Shown here in pieces: positions 8,527-17,461 of a stretch of DNA of 64,000 nucleotides. Origin of the DNA: Elusimicrobiales bacterium. GTDB lineage: Bacteria > Elusimicrobiota > Elusimicrobia > Elusimicrobiales > Elusimicrobiaceae. The first letter of the stretch is position 1. Each line of letters begins with the position of its first letter. The translations under genes were made by a program, and so were the position numbers. Where the stretch lies: the NCBI GenBank assembly GCA_041651175.1, contig JBAZJT010000002.1, forward strand, positions 1 to 64,000, written 5' to 3'. The notes beneath the pieces are model-generated. The model made no database searches. It saw only the letters and a list, made by a program, of their open reading frames with translations, and had not been told where the DNA came from.

Positions 8527-10658
8527 AATATCTGCTGCCCATGCTGCTTTCCGTTCTGTGCGCCGCGCCCGCCCGCGCCTCCCGGCAGGGCGAGGCGTAT
8601 ATGCGCTATATTCACGGCCTGCTAAGCGAATATGAGGGGAAAAGCGAGGACGCCGCCGCCGATTACGCCGAGGTCATCAAGCTGGACCCGAAGGCCTCCT
8701 CCGTGGGCCGGCAGGCGGTGCAGCTGGCCGCGCGGCTGGGCAAAATGGACGAGGCCGCCCGCCTGACCGAGGAATTGGTCAAAAACGACCCCGCCGAATC
8801 CGACAACTGGGCCATGAAAGGCGCCGTCGCCTGGGCCAGAAACGACAGGGACGGCGCAATCAAGGCCTACGAGAAGGCCGTCTCCCTCAACCCCGCCAAC
8901 GCTCCGGCGCTTTACCAGGCGGCGCAGATATTAAAGCCCTCCAACCCGCAGGCCGCCTACGGCTATCTGGACAAATACATGGAGGCGGAGCCGGAAGCCG
9001 CGCCGCAGACTCTGGTGGAAATGGCCAACATAAAATTCAAAAACGGCGACCCGGCGCTTGCCGAGACGCTGCTTAAAAAATGCCAGTCTAAATTCCCGGA
9101 CGTGATAACCTGCCGCTACGCGCTGGCGCAGCTCTATGAAATAAGCGGCGACACCGAAGCCGCGCTGGGCCAGCTTAAATCCGTAGAGCCGCTGGACCCG
9201 GCCAGCGCGGCGCTGATGTCGCATCTGGGCGGGGTGTGCATGGCGCTGGGCAAGACGGAAGAGGCGCGCCAGTACTTTCTTAAAACCAAAAAACTTGATG
9301 CCGGCAACTCCGACGCCGCCTTCTGGCTGGCCGCGCTGGCCGAGCATGACGGCGATTTCGCCGCCGCGGCGGATTACATCCGCGCCAGCTCCTCCTACGA
9401 CAGCGACCCGGCCCTGTCGCTGCGCCTTAGCTATTACCTGACGCAGACCGGACGCTATTCCGACGCCGTGGGCGAGCTTGAGCAGGCCCGCAAAAAATGG
9501 CCCGATAATTACGAACTGGGCTACTTCCTTGCGTTGGGACTGGACGACACCGGACAGACCCGCAAGGCCATGGACATACTAAAGGACATCACCGCCGCCA
9601 AACCGGACTACCGCGAGGCGCAGCTTCAGTACGGCATCATGGCCGAAAAAACCGGCGACATGGCGACAGCGGAGGCGCAGTTCAAAAAACTGCTGGAAAA
9701 AACCCCGGACGACGCGATGGTGCTGAATTATCTCGGCTATTCGCTTGCCGACAGGGGCATGAAGCTGGATGATGCCGAAGGCTATATAAAACGCGCCCTG
9801 TCCGTTTCGCCGGACAACGGCGCATACATAGATTCGCTGGGCTGGATTTATTTCAAGAAAGGCCGCCACGCCGACGCGCTGGCCCAGCTCAAACGCGCCG
9901 CCGGCATAATCAACGGGGACGAAACCGTCTGGCAGCATCTGGGCGACGTGTTCTGCGCGCTGGGGGATTTCAAAAACGGCTGGCTGTCCTATAAAATCTC
10001 GCAGGGCATAAAGCCGGACCAGAAAGACATAGCCTCCAAAGCCGAAACCGCGGAAAAGAAACTTTCCCGCGCCGACACCGCCGCGCTGGCGCTGGATTTC
10101 ATGAAGCAGGCGCGGCCCCGCGCGCTTAAATACGGCGCGCTGTGCGCGCTGACGGCCTCCGGCGGGGGCAAGGCGGCGGAGTTCGGCGCGATAATAAGCT
10201 ACAGCAGCGCGGCGCTGTCGCTGGACGTGTCGGGGCCGCTGTTTACTCCGGCGGCGGGCTACAAACTATCAGTGGAGGAAGGCGGCGCGCGCGCCTTCTC
10301 GTCCTCCTACGGGGCAGGCTCGGATCAACTGGATAAAATAGCGCGGCGGATGATGAATCTGCTTTACGATTACTATTCGGGCGGGATATACCCGCCAAAG
10401 CCGGACAAATTCTCCGGCGGCTGCCTGAAAGCCCGTGGCGGGGAAGTCTGTCTGGATAAAACCGGCGCTTTCGCCGAGGAATTCACCCGCAGCGACGACG
10501 GCAAGGTATCGCTGAAAACCGGATTTTCAAAGCCGGGCGCGGGAAAAATGCCGGACCTGATGGAATTCAAATCCTCCGGGCTTAAAATCAGCTTCACCGT
10601 AACCAAATCGCAATTGGAGCAGCAGCCCCGCCGCTACACGGTCCCGGGACTGGAATAA
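8523..10658 (+). CDS. Exported TPR-repeat protein
   Basis: 711 residues beginning with a signal peptide (hydrophobic core about 4-18, ending APARAS). At least a dozen degenerate 34-residue tetratricopeptide repeats run from about residue 20 to 520 (for example the A-L-Y-Q-A-A and Y-L-G-Y-S-L-A-D-R helices). The last roughly 190 residues lack repeats and look like a separate beta-rich domain. The protein is probably periplasmic or outer-membrane associated and acts as a scaffold; the partner is unknown. ATG 8523 overlaps the rimI stop and gives the signal peptide, so it is preferred over an in-frame upstream start at 8484. Confidence 0.75.
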   Translation: MKYLLPMLLSVLCAAPARASRQGEAYMRYIHGLLSEYEGKSEDAAADYAEVIKLDPKASSVGRQAVQLAARLGKMDEAARLTEELVKNDPAESDNWAMKGAVAWARNDRDGAIKAYEKAVSLNPANAPALYQAAQILKPSNPQAAYGYLDKYMEAEPEAAPQTLVEMANIKFKNGDPALAETLLKKCQSKFPDVITCRYALAQLYEISGDTEAALGQLKSVEPLDPASAALMSHLGGVCMALGKTEEARQYFLKTKKLDAGNSDAAFWLAALAEHDGDFAAAADYIRASSSYDSDPALSLRLSYYLTQTGRYSDAVGELEQARKKWPDNYELGYFLALGLDDTGQTRKAMDILKDITAAKPDYREAQLQYGIMAEKTGDMATAEAQFKKLLEKTPDDAMVLNYLGYSLADRGMKLDDAEGYIKRALSVSPDNGAYIDSLGWIYFKKGRHADALAQLKRAAGIINGDETVWQHLGDVFCALGDFKNGWLSYKISQGIKPDQKDIASKAETAEKKLSRADTAALALDFMKQARPRALKYGALCALTASGGGKAAEFGAIISYSSAALSLDVSGPLFTPAAGYKLSVEEGGARAFSSSYGAGSDQLDKIARRMMNLLYDYYSGGIYPPKPDKFSGGCLKARGGEVCLDKTGAFAEEFTRSDDGKVSLKTGFSKPGAGKMPDLMEFKSSGLKISFTVTKSQLEQQPRRYTVPGLE

Positions 10659-10690
10659 CAGCGCCTCCGCCCTGTTGGCTCCCGCATAAA

Positions 10691-10845
10691 CCCGGAAATC
10701 GCAGTTATAGCGAGAACCGAGACGAAAAATGGCAAAGCAGATTCGGCACAAAAAAGCGCGAGCAGGCCCTCAGGCCTGTAAGCGCTTTTTTGGAGATGCG
10801 AAGCCGTTTTTCGTCGAATTCCGCTACTCAACTGCGATTTCCGGG
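10691..10845. repeat. Long imperfect inverted repeat (hairpin of about 155 nt)
   Basis: Outer arms CCCGGAAATCGCAGTT (10691-10706) and its exact complement (10830-10845) enclose a second paired block, GACGAAAAATGGC (10721-10733) with GCCGTTTTTCGTC (10803-10815). A third block, CAAAAAAGCGC (10749-10759), pairs with 10782-10792. The tip is CAGGCC-CTCA-GGCCTG (10763-10778). The interior blocks are terminator-like on both strands. The element lies between convergent genes and could be a composite terminator, a MITE-like remnant or a folded RNA. Confidence 0.75.
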
Positions 10846-10862
10846 CCAATATATCCTATGAA

Positions 10863-10898
10863 AAAACGCCGCCGCAGCATTGGCTGCGGCGGCGTTTT
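10863..10898. terminator. Bidirectional intrinsic terminator
   Basis: A perfect 16-bp stem, AAAACGCCGCCGCAGC (10863-10878) with GCTGCGGCGGCGTTTT (10883-10898), closes on an ATTG loop and carries A and T tracts on its flanks. It can stop transcription from the TPR gene on the plus strand and from the branching-enzyme gene ending at 10912 on the minus strand. Confidence 0.9.
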
Positions 10899-10911
10899 GT
10901 ATGCCGAATGA

Positions 10912-12507
10912 TTACGAGCGGTAGTAGCGGTAGTCTATGTGCGGGAATATGTTGTCGCGCCATTCAAGGCCGCGCACAAATTCCTCGTTAAGCCCGTTTC
11001 CCAGTATCTGGCTGTAGAGCTCGTTGAAGTTCCTGACATGCTCGGTGGTGCGCTTGGTGGAATAATTGGCCGCGCTGCCCACGGTCATCAGAAATCCCCA
11101 GTCCGAAGACTGCGCCAGCACAAGCTCCCGCGCCGCCTGGTTGAGCGCGCGCAGCAGCAGCCCGTCGGCGGACTGGAACCGGTTGGCAAGCTCCGACATG
11201 CGCTGGGCGCATTTGAGGAGGTGGCGGTAAATCCAGTCGTTGGTGCCGTTGAGCCAGACCTCGTTATAGCCCTTGTCGCCCCAGGAGGACATGGAGGGCT
11301 GTATAACCTGATTGTCCGGATTCTCGGCCAGGTATTCGCTGGCGGTAACCGGGCGGATTGTGTCCTGGTCGTAATGCATCTTGCGGAACAGGAATTCCAG
11401 GAAATCCGGCCCCTCGTACCACCAGTGGCCGAACAGTTCCGCGTCGTACATGGAGGTAATCAGCGGCTTTTTGCCCAGGAAACCGTGCAGATATTCTATT
11501 TGCCGCTCGCGGTTGAACAGGAAATTGCCGGCGTGGCTGGCGGCAACGTCGCGCGCCTCGCCCGGATTATAGGGCTGCTTTTCGCTGAGCGCGACCTTGC
11601 CGGTGATTTTGTGGTATTTGACCGCTATGTTGCGCCGCACCCCGTCGGAGTGCAGATAGGGCTTGATATACTCGTATTCCAGGTCATAGCCCAGGTCGCG
11701 GTAGAATTCGCGGTAACGGTGGTCGCCGGGATAGCCCATTTCGGCGCTCCAGACCTGGTGGGCGGATTCCATGTCGCGCGCGAAGGCTGCCACTCCCGAG
11801 GGGCAGTAAACCGGCGCGTACACCCCGTAGCGCGGACGGGGCGAGCCGTAAAGCACCCCGTGCGTCTCCATGAAAAAATACCGTATTCCGGCTGCTTTCA
11901 GATAGGCGTCGTCGCCCGGATTGTAGGCGCATTCCGCCAGCCATATGCCGCGCGGGTTCCTGCCAAAGCGCCGGGCATAATCGTCCGCCGCTATGCGGAT
12001 TTGCGCGCCGACAGATTCTTTTCTGAGCTGGAGCGGCAAAAAGCCGTGGGTGGCGCAGCAGGTGATGATTTCCAGCTTGCCCATGTCCTGGAATTTTTTG
12101 AAACCCTCCAGCACATTGCAGTGGTAATAATCCTCGTAGAGCTCGCGTATTCTGCGGAATTTGCGGTGGTACATCTGCGCCACGGGAGCGTACGGGGTGT
12201 GCTGGGTGCGGCCCATTTCCTTTTCGGACAGCTCCAGCCGCTGATGCAGGTATTTGGAGAAGCGGTTTTTCAGCAGTTCGTCCGACATCATCGCGCAAAG
12301 CGGCGGCGTCAGCGACATGCTGATGCGGAAATCCACCCCGTCCTGCGCCAGCCTTTCGTAAACGTCCAGCAGGGGCAGGTAGGTCTCCGTCATCGCTTCA
12401 AAAAACCAGTCTTCCTCCAGGAAATCCTCGTACTCGGGATGCCGGATGAAGGGCAGATGCGCGTGCAACTGAAGAAGCAGATAGCCTTTTTCTTTACCGT
12501 TTTTCAT
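10912..12507 (-). CDS. GH57 1,4-alpha-glucan branching enzyme (DUF1957 type)
   Basis: 531 residues of the glycoside hydrolase 57 fold. The N-terminal HAHLPF motif is at 15-20, the nucleophile region WLAEC with Glu192 in the middle, and the acid/base region MYDAELFGHWW with Asp355. The C-terminal helical DUF1957 domain contains the SWGDKGYNEVW block. The enzyme makes alpha-1,6 branches in glycogen-type glucans. It starts 14 bases inside the 3' end of the DUF4912 gene, and the two form one transcription unit read from the promoter at 13518-13547. Confidence 0.9.
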   Translation of the reverse strand: MKNGKEKGYLLLQLHAHLPFIRHPEYEDFLEEDWFFEAMTETYLPLLDVYERLAQDGVDFRISMSLTPPLCAMMSDELLKNRFSKYLHQRLELSEKEMGRTQHTPYAPVAQMYHRKFRRIRELYEDYYHCNVLEGFKKFQDMGKLEIITCCATHGFLPLQLRKESVGAQIRIAADDYARRFGRNPRGIWLAECAYNPGDDAYLKAAGIRYFFMETHGVLYGSPRPRYGVYAPVYCPSGVAAFARDMESAHQVWSAEMGYPGDHRYREFYRDLGYDLEYEYIKPYLHSDGVRRNIAVKYHKITGKVALSEKQPYNPGEARDVAASHAGNFLFNRERQIEYLHGFLGKKPLITSMYDAELFGHWWYEGPDFLEFLFRKMHYDQDTIRPVTASEYLAENPDNQVIQPSMSSWGDKGYNEVWLNGTNDWIYRHLLKCAQRMSELANRFQSADGLLLRALNQAARELVLAQSSDWGFLMTVGSAANYSTKRTTEHVRNFNELYSQILGNGLNEEFVRGLEWRDNIFPHIDYRYYRS

Positions 12508-13381
12508 CTGATGTGGTGACTCTGTTAGCGGTGATGGTTATGCTGCGATGGTCCACATCGTCATTGCTTGTGGCGTGTATGGGCAGTTCAAGCGTTCCGT
12601 CCGGGAACGAGAACCGCATGGAGAACGTGCCGTCCGGGTTCAGCTTGACGCTGCGTCCCGCCACGGTAACTTTGGCGTCCGGCTCGGTAGCGCCGTAAAG
12701 TATCAGTTCGCAGTCGGCAACCAGCCAGAACTGGCGTTGGCCGCCCTCGCGCCTGCCGCCGGGAAGGGAGGTGATTCCCCAGGAAGCCGCGCGCGAAAAC
12801 ACGGCCTTTAGCATCTCCCAGCGCTGGGCGAGAGCCTTGGCCACCTCTCCGGAACCTTTGCCTATGTACTCCACGCCGGAGAGCTTGAGCAGCCGCTCAA
12901 AATCGCCGCTGACCGACATCCAGTTCTCGTCCGTAACATCCGAGACGCGGCCCGCCGGCAGCGAAACGGCGTTGCTGCGGACTATGAGTATGAATTTGCC
13001 GTCCGGCGTAACAAGCCCCACGTCGCAGACATAGCTTTTGCCGGCTTCCGGCACGTTCAGATACCAGCTGCGCGCCGCCAGCACTATGGGAACGTCGTAA
13101 TAGCCGCGGGCGTTGCCGCCGTCAAACTGTGCGATGCCGGTTACGTCGTAGACGCGCGCCACCGGCTTTGCGGCGGAAAAAATATCCTCGCCATGCGCCG
13201 CTTTTATGTTTCTGGTGGCATTTTCGGTGATGTCCCACATCAGGAACATCCAGAGCGGGTCCCGCGGCAGAAGATACGCCTCGGTATCGCCGTACGAATC
13301 CGGCAGCCTGCCGCCCTCAACCGGCGCGGGGCCGCGCTGGCCCTTCATGTATTCAGTGGATGACACGTTTTGCGAGCCCAT
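12494..13381 (-). CDS. DUF4912 domain protein
   Basis: 295 residues. The central part (about 35-180), with the LPRDPLWMFLMWDIT block, is the DUF4912 domain, commonly encoded beside GH57/DUF1957 branching enzymes. A C-terminal beta-rich region (about 215-290) containing YGATEPDAKVTVAG resembles an Ig-like or carbohydrate-binding module. It probably assists glucan binding or branching; this is inferred from context only. A GAGGGG Shine-Dalgarno lies upstream of the ATG at 13381. Its 3' end overlaps the branching-enzyme start by 14 bases. Confidence 0.8.
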   Translation of the reverse strand: MGSQNVSSTEYMKGQRGPAPVEGGRLPDSYGDTEAYLLPRDPLWMFLMWDITENATRNIKAAHGEDIFSAAKPVARVYDVTGIAQFDGGNARGYYDVPIVLAARSWYLNVPEAGKSYVCDVGLVTPDGKFILIVRSNAVSLPAGRVSDVTDENWMSVSGDFERLLKLSGVEYIGKGSGEVAKALAQRWEMLKAVFSRAASWGITSLPGGRREGGQRQFWLVADCELILYGATEPDAKVTVAGRSVKLNPDGTFSMRFSFPDGTLELPIHATSNDDVDHRSITITANRVTTSDEKR

Positions 13382-13517
13382 GTTTTAGCTCCCCTCATGC
13401 TTTACGCCATGAAATCGGTGAACACCCTGCGCCCGTCCCGACATGCCGGACAAGGCTTCACCCCAAACCCGACCGGGCCCCTTCCGCACCCGGACTCCTG
13501 CTTAATCCCTTATATCT

Positions 13518-13547
13518 ATTATAGAAATAAAGCGCTTCCCCCGTCAA
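13518..13547 (-). promoter_or_regulatory. Sigma70-type promoter of the DUF4912-GH57 operon
   Basis: On the minus strand TTGACG (13542-13547) and TATAAT (13518-13523) are separated by 18 bases. This is the best consensus promoter in the window. The predicted start near 13511 gives a leader of about 130 nt before the ATG at 13381. No known riboswitch was recognised in that leader. Confidence 0.8.
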
Positions 13548-13569
13548 GCCGCGGTTCCCGCCGCCTGTC

Positions 13570-14619
13570 TCACTCCGCAATGATTCTCAGCGCTTCGGCG
13601 GGACGTTTGAGCGGAAAATAATGGTCCCCGCTTACAATCCTCATTTCAAAAGAACCGGTCGCGTCCCTGAATACCGCGCCCGGCTGCGGCGCGGGAGGGG
13701 GCGTCATGTCAAAACGCGCCATCACCGTCCTGGCGAAAGCCCATTTCAGCAGTTGGTCGTTTGCGGAGGCGACCCAGGTCAGTTTGACGCCGTTGTCCTT
13801 TACGCGCTTGACGTCGGCATCGCCGAAGCAGAGCTTGGATACCGCGTGAGAGCGGCGCACAATCCCCTCCTGCCAGCCGGGCAGGGCGCAATCTTCGCGC
13901 AGCCGCCTGGCAAGCCTCAGCCGGATATGGTCTATCTTTTCCGGCCAGTGGGCGGACAAATGCTCCGCCGTCATGTCAACCGCGTATTTGGAAGCCGACG
14001 CCAGCGCCTGCGCCCGGCGCGCCGGCCAGGCCCTCGCGTCAAAATCCGGCGGAGGGGGCGACGCGGCGGCGTACCCGTCCTGCCAGTTCAGCCAGGACAG
14101 GAACTGCTCCAGTTGCGCGGCGGATTTGTAAAAATCCTCCAGCTCCGGGTCGCGCGAGGCGTCGCCGGTAAGCCCGTTGCAGAGAACCACCTTCGCCCCC
14201 CGCAGCCGCTGCAGCGCGGCGGCGGCCTCGCCGTTGGAATGAAGCTGAATCATTCTCTGAAAAACCACGGTGGCGTAGGAATGCAGCAACACATCCACGC
14301 GCGGCGCGTATGACGTCTGCGCCGCGAGGTTTATCATGTGCGCCAAGTCCAGCGCGTCGCAGTCGCCCACGGAAAGCGCGGGTTTCCAGCCGGTGGGGCG
14401 GTGGCCGCGCATCCAGTAGAAATACTCGTCCCGCTCCGGCCTGGTTTCCACGAAAAAGATGGATTCCGCCGTCTCCTGCACGGCCAGCCCGCCGGCGCAC
14501 ACCAGCGGGATGCTGCCCATATGCCCGCCCTGGCGGCGTTTATAGCATATCTCCAGCCCGTCGGCGGGACTGGAGAATTTGCCCATGGACCAGCCGTCGC
14601 CTTCAAAATAGTCGTTCAT
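13570..14619 (-). CDS. Alpha/beta-hydrolase fold protein with unusual nucleophile elbow
   Basis: 349 residues. An SIPLVCAGGL stretch near residue 36 could be the oxyanion-hole strand. LLHSYATVV, with Ser114, occupies the nucleophile-elbow position, although the usual second Gly is Ala. An Asp follows in VASANDQLLKW, and the C-terminal SGDHYFPLKRP supplies a His, so a Ser-Asp-His triad is plausible. The substrate is unknown. ATG 14619 fits the start of similarity. A longer reading frame continues upstream only across the riboswitch and was rejected. The gene is divergent from the TonB receptor. Confidence 0.6.
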   Translation of the reverse strand: MNDYFEGDGWSMGKFSSPADGLEICYKRRQGGHMGSIPLVCAGGLAVQETAESIFFVETRPERDEYFYWMRGHRPTGWKPALSVGDCDALDLAHMINLAAQTSYAPRVDVLLHSYATVVFQRMIQLHSNGEAAAALQRLRGAKVVLCNGLTGDASRDPELEDFYKSAAQLEQFLSWLNWQDGYAAASPPPPDFDARAWPARRAQALASASKYAVDMTAEHLSAHWPEKIDHIRLRLARRLREDCALPGWQEGIVRRSHAVSKLCFGDADVKRVKDNGVKLTWVASANDQLLKWAFARTVMARFDMTPPPAPQPGAVFRDATGSFEMRIVSGDHYFPLKRPAEALRIIAE

Positions 14620-14671
14620 AAAATAACCCCAGTATAGTTTAGCATTTTTGATATACTGGACAAGCCTGTTC

Positions 14672-14819
14672 CGCGGCGGCGGCGCCGCCGCGCGAAAACG
14701 GGCCACGATACGGCGAAGGAACGCGGTTGAATTCCGCGGCTGCCCCGCAACGGTAAAGCCTCTGACGGCAGAGGACAAGCCCGGTCTATCGCCGGAATCC
14801 GGAATCTCCGCGGGGAGAT
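14672..14819 (+). promoter_or_regulatory. Cobalamin (B12) riboswitch
   Basis: The leader of the TonB-dependent receptor contains the cobalamin aptamer landmarks: GAAGGAACGCGGTTGAATTCCGCGG, read as two joined blocks at 14715-14739, then CTGCCCCGCAACGGTAA (14740-14756) and a B12-box-like ACAAGCCCGGTCTATCGCC near 14775-14793. A GC-rich hairpin opens the element (14672-14692). A short hairpin, ATCTCC-GCGG-GGAGAT (14804-14819), may belong to the switching part, which would act on transcription or on access to AAGGAGAG at 14884-14891. Exact edges are approximate. Confidence 0.88.
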
Positions 14820-14895
14820 GTGTGCGCGCGCCAACGCGTGAGACTTTCACAATTCCCCCCGGCATTTTTCCGGATATTCTCGCAAGGAGAGAACC

Positions 14896-16737
14896 ATGAC
14901 CCGGAAAATACCGCATATCATCCTCACAATATTCCTGTCTGCCGCCGCAGCGGCGGCGCAGGAGCAGTCCGTATACCTCTCGCTTGAGGGCGCGCCCGCC
15001 TCCGCGCTGGAGGCCGCCGCGCCGGCAGCGGGACAGTTCGCCATAAAACAGCGCGACGCCGCGCTGAAAATGCCGCAAACCCTGGGAGAGACGCTGGAGC
15101 TGGACCCCGAAGTGTCGCTGCGCAGGGGCGGCGCGCCGGGGCTTATGGAGCTTGCCGGGCTGCGCGGCTTTGCGTCCAAAAACACCGCCGTGATGTTCAA
15201 CGGGAAGCGGCTGGCTCCTGATGTTACGGGAACCACGGACCTGTCGCTTCTCAACCCCGCCGGGGCGGATAAAATCCAGGTGTTCGGGGGCGCGGTCTCG
15301 CCGCTCTATGGCGCGAATGCCGAGGGAGGCGTCATAAACATTGTCCCGGCGGGCGCAGCCGGCCCGGCGGGAGCGTCCGCCTCCGGCATGGCGGCGGATT
15401 TCGGGACGGGGGCGGCCTACGTCCGGGTACGCGGCGGCGCGGGGCCGCTGCGCGCGGCGGTTTCCGGCGGAAGACGGTATTCCGGCGGCTTCCAGCAGAA
15501 CGGCTGGTATTCCGGCGCGGACATGAGCGCGCAGGCCGTGCTGGCGGGCCGGGAGACGGGGGCGTTTTCGCTGGAAGCCGCCGGCTCAAGCCAGACAAAC
15601 GGCATCCCCGGCGGCACGCCCGTGCCGATAGCGGAATGGGACGGCAAAAAGGAGCGGCAGGCCAACTCGCTGACGGATAGGCAGTCCGCCGCGCGCAGCC
15701 TGCTGGCGGCGGGATATTCGTCGCCGGAGGGCGCCCCGGTGTCGCTGAGGGCGGAGGCGTGGACTTCGCAATACGACATCTGCGCCTGGCAGTACGGCGG
15801 CGCAAACAGGACGAAAACATCGCTCAATTCGGGCAGGCTCACCGCCGCGTTTTCGCGGCGGAGCGCGCTGATGATTCAGTACGAGGACTCTTCCCTGGAG
15901 GATTCCTCCGGCTACGGGAATCACTCCATAACATCCAAATCCGCCGCGGCGGAGACGCGGCTGGACCTGGCGCGGAATCTGGAGCTTGCCGCCGGAGCGC
16001 GGCTTGAAAGCCCAAACCGCTGGGCGGACCAGCTTTCCCCGCGCGCCATGCTCGTCTGGCGGCCCGCGGCGGGCTGGAAGCTGTCGCTTTCCGCGGTGCG
16101 GGCCTGGCAGGCCCCCACCTTCGCCGATATGTACAACCCCTGGGCGCCCGCCAACCCCGGGCTCAAGCCCGAGCATTCCTGGCAGTACGACGCCGGCGCG
16201 CAATGGGAAACTTTAAGCGGCTGGGCGGCGAAGGCGTCCGTCTATTACTCCGCCATAGCCGATAAAATCGCGCTGGACCCGAACAACGGCTACGCCGCCT
16301 ATAATCTGGACGAGGGGCGCATCCTCGGCTTCCAGCCGCAGCTTGTCTGGAAGAACGCGGCGTCAAGGCATGTTCTGTCATGCGCTTTGCTGCGCAGCGA
16401 GGTCCGGCCCGCGGGACTGCAATGGAAAACCGCCAATTTCGCGCCGTCGGCGCGGGCAACCTATTCCGGCGAGTTTTACCTGCCGCTTTCGCTGACGCTG
16501 GGGGTATTCCTGCGCCATGCCGGGAAGCAATACACGGATTTGGGACGGACAGGCGTGCGGCTGCCGGCTTTCACCACGGCGGATATCACCCTGCGCCGCG
16601 AGACAGGAGCCGTATCGGTTTCAGTGTCCGCGCAGAATATCTCGGACGAGCATTACGCCGAAAACGCAGACAGTTTCAACGGCTATTACCCCATGCCGGG
16701 CCGCGCCTTCAGGGCCGCGCTGTCGGTGTTTTTGTAG
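14896..16737 (+). CDS. TonB-dependent outer-membrane receptor, BtuB-like (vitamin B12 uptake)
   Basis: 613 residues. A signal peptide (1 to about 22) is followed by a plug domain (about 45-160) with an LRGF block and the GANAEGGVINI motif. A beta-barrel of about 440 residues then ends in hydrophobic residues. The riboswitch in its leader makes cobalamin or a related corrinoid the likely substrate, with repression when B12 is abundant. No TonB box was confidently located. An AAGGAGAG ribosome site precedes the ATG. The last 29 bases overlap the convergent tsaB gene. Confidence 0.88.
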   Translation: MTRKIPHIILTIFLSAAAAAAQEQSVYLSLEGAPASALEAAAPAAGQFAIKQRDAALKMPQTLGETLELDPEVSLRRGGAPGLMELAGLRGFASKNTAVMFNGKRLAPDVTGTTDLSLLNPAGADKIQVFGGAVSPLYGANAEGGVINIVPAGAAGPAGASASGMAADFGTGAAYVRVRGGAGPLRAAVSGGRRYSGGFQQNGWYSGADMSAQAVLAGRETGAFSLEAAGSSQTNGIPGGTPVPIAEWDGKKERQANSLTDRQSAARSLLAAGYSSPEGAPVSLRAEAWTSQYDICAWQYGGANRTKTSLNSGRLTAAFSRRSALMIQYEDSSLEDSSGYGNHSITSKSAAAETRLDLARNLELAAGARLESPNRWADQLSPRAMLVWRPAAGWKLSLSAVRAWQAPTFADMYNPWAPANPGLKPEHSWQYDAGAQWETLSGWAAKASVYYSAIADKIALDPNNGYAAYNLDEGRILGFQPQLVWKNAASRHVLSCALLRSEVRPAGLQWKTANFAPSARATYSGEFYLPLSLTLGVFLRHAGKQYTDLGRTGVRLPAFTTADITLRRETGAVSVSVSAQNISDEHYAENADSFNGYYPMPGRAFRAALSVFL

Positions 16738-17461
16738 CGGAACAGCCCCGCCCGTTTCCCTCAGCGACCGCGGTTATAAGCAGTTCAAACCGCGCGGGTT
16801 TCAGATATAGCGGCGCGACGGGCTTTTTATGCGGTTTTGCGGCAAGGGCGGCGGCCATGAGCGTTTCGGCGGACGCGCCGGTTTTAAGCGGCGGCGCGGC
16901 AAAACAATTTTCCGGCAGATACGGCGCAAGGGAGGAGCGGCGTTCCGCCCAGCCGAAGCAATACAGCGGAAATTTAATCCCCGCGAGATATTCCTTCAAC
17001 TGCGCCGCAGGCAGCCACAGCGGCGGCGCGGCGGGTTTGAGGCCGGAAAAAATCTGGCAGAAAAACTCGCTGCGGAAGGCGCTGGTTATCACCGCCAGCC
17101 TGCCGGAAGGGTTATTGCCGCGCCAGCGGAGGTATCCGGGTGTTTTGACGGCCTGCCGGGCCAGCGCCTCAAAAACGGTGGCGGAACATACTTCCGCGCC
17201 GTTTAATTCGCCCAGCACGGCGGCCAGAGCGAGCCCTATCCGTATCCCCGTGAATCTGCCCGGGCCGCGCAGCGCGAAAACCCTGTCCACATCCGCCAGC
17301 CCCAGCCCGCGTTCCGCCAGCAGCTTTTGCGCCAGCCTGACGGCATGCCGCTCCTGCTTTACGTCCGCGCTGGAGGCGGAAACGGTGTCGCCGCCGCCAA
17401 AGCTGATCGCCAGCCGAAGCGGCGTATCGGAGGAATCAACAGCCAGAATAGTTTTGCTCAT
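16709..17461 (-). CDS. tsaB: tRNA threonylcarbamoyladenosine biosynthesis protein TsaB
   Basis: 250 residues of the ASKHA fold: ILAVDSSDTPLRLA at the N terminus and ALRGPGRFTGIRIGLALA near 63-80, the TsaB hallmark. TsaB is the inactive partner that supports TsaD in forming t6A37 on tRNAs decoding ANN codons. The C-terminal third ends in an unusual Ser/Thr/Ala-rich stretch. It overlaps tsaE by four bases and the BtuB-like receptor gene at its 3' end. tsaD is not in the window. Confidence 0.85.
   Translation of the reverse strand: MSKTILAVDSSDTPLRLAISFGGGDTVSASSADVKQERHAVRLAQKLLAERGLGLADVDRVFALRGPGRFTGIRIGLALAAVLGELNGAEVCSATVFEALARQAVKTPGYLRWRGNNPSGRLAVITSAFRSEFFCQIFSGLKPAAPPLWLPAAQLKEYLAGIKFPLYCFGWAERRSSLAPYLPENCFAAPPLKTGASAETLMAAALAAKPHKKPVAPLYLKPARFELLITAVAEGNGRGCSATKTPTARP

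Noticed and set aside
10939..12519. 526-codon open frame on the plus strand
   Set aside because: It is exactly antisense to the GH57 branching enzyme, whose catalytic motifs are intact. GC-rich third positions keep such shadow frames open.
14620..15078. N-terminal extension of the alpha/beta-hydrolase reading frame
   Set aside because: It would run across the riboswitch and into the receptor gene on the other strand. Similarity begins at the ATG at 14619.
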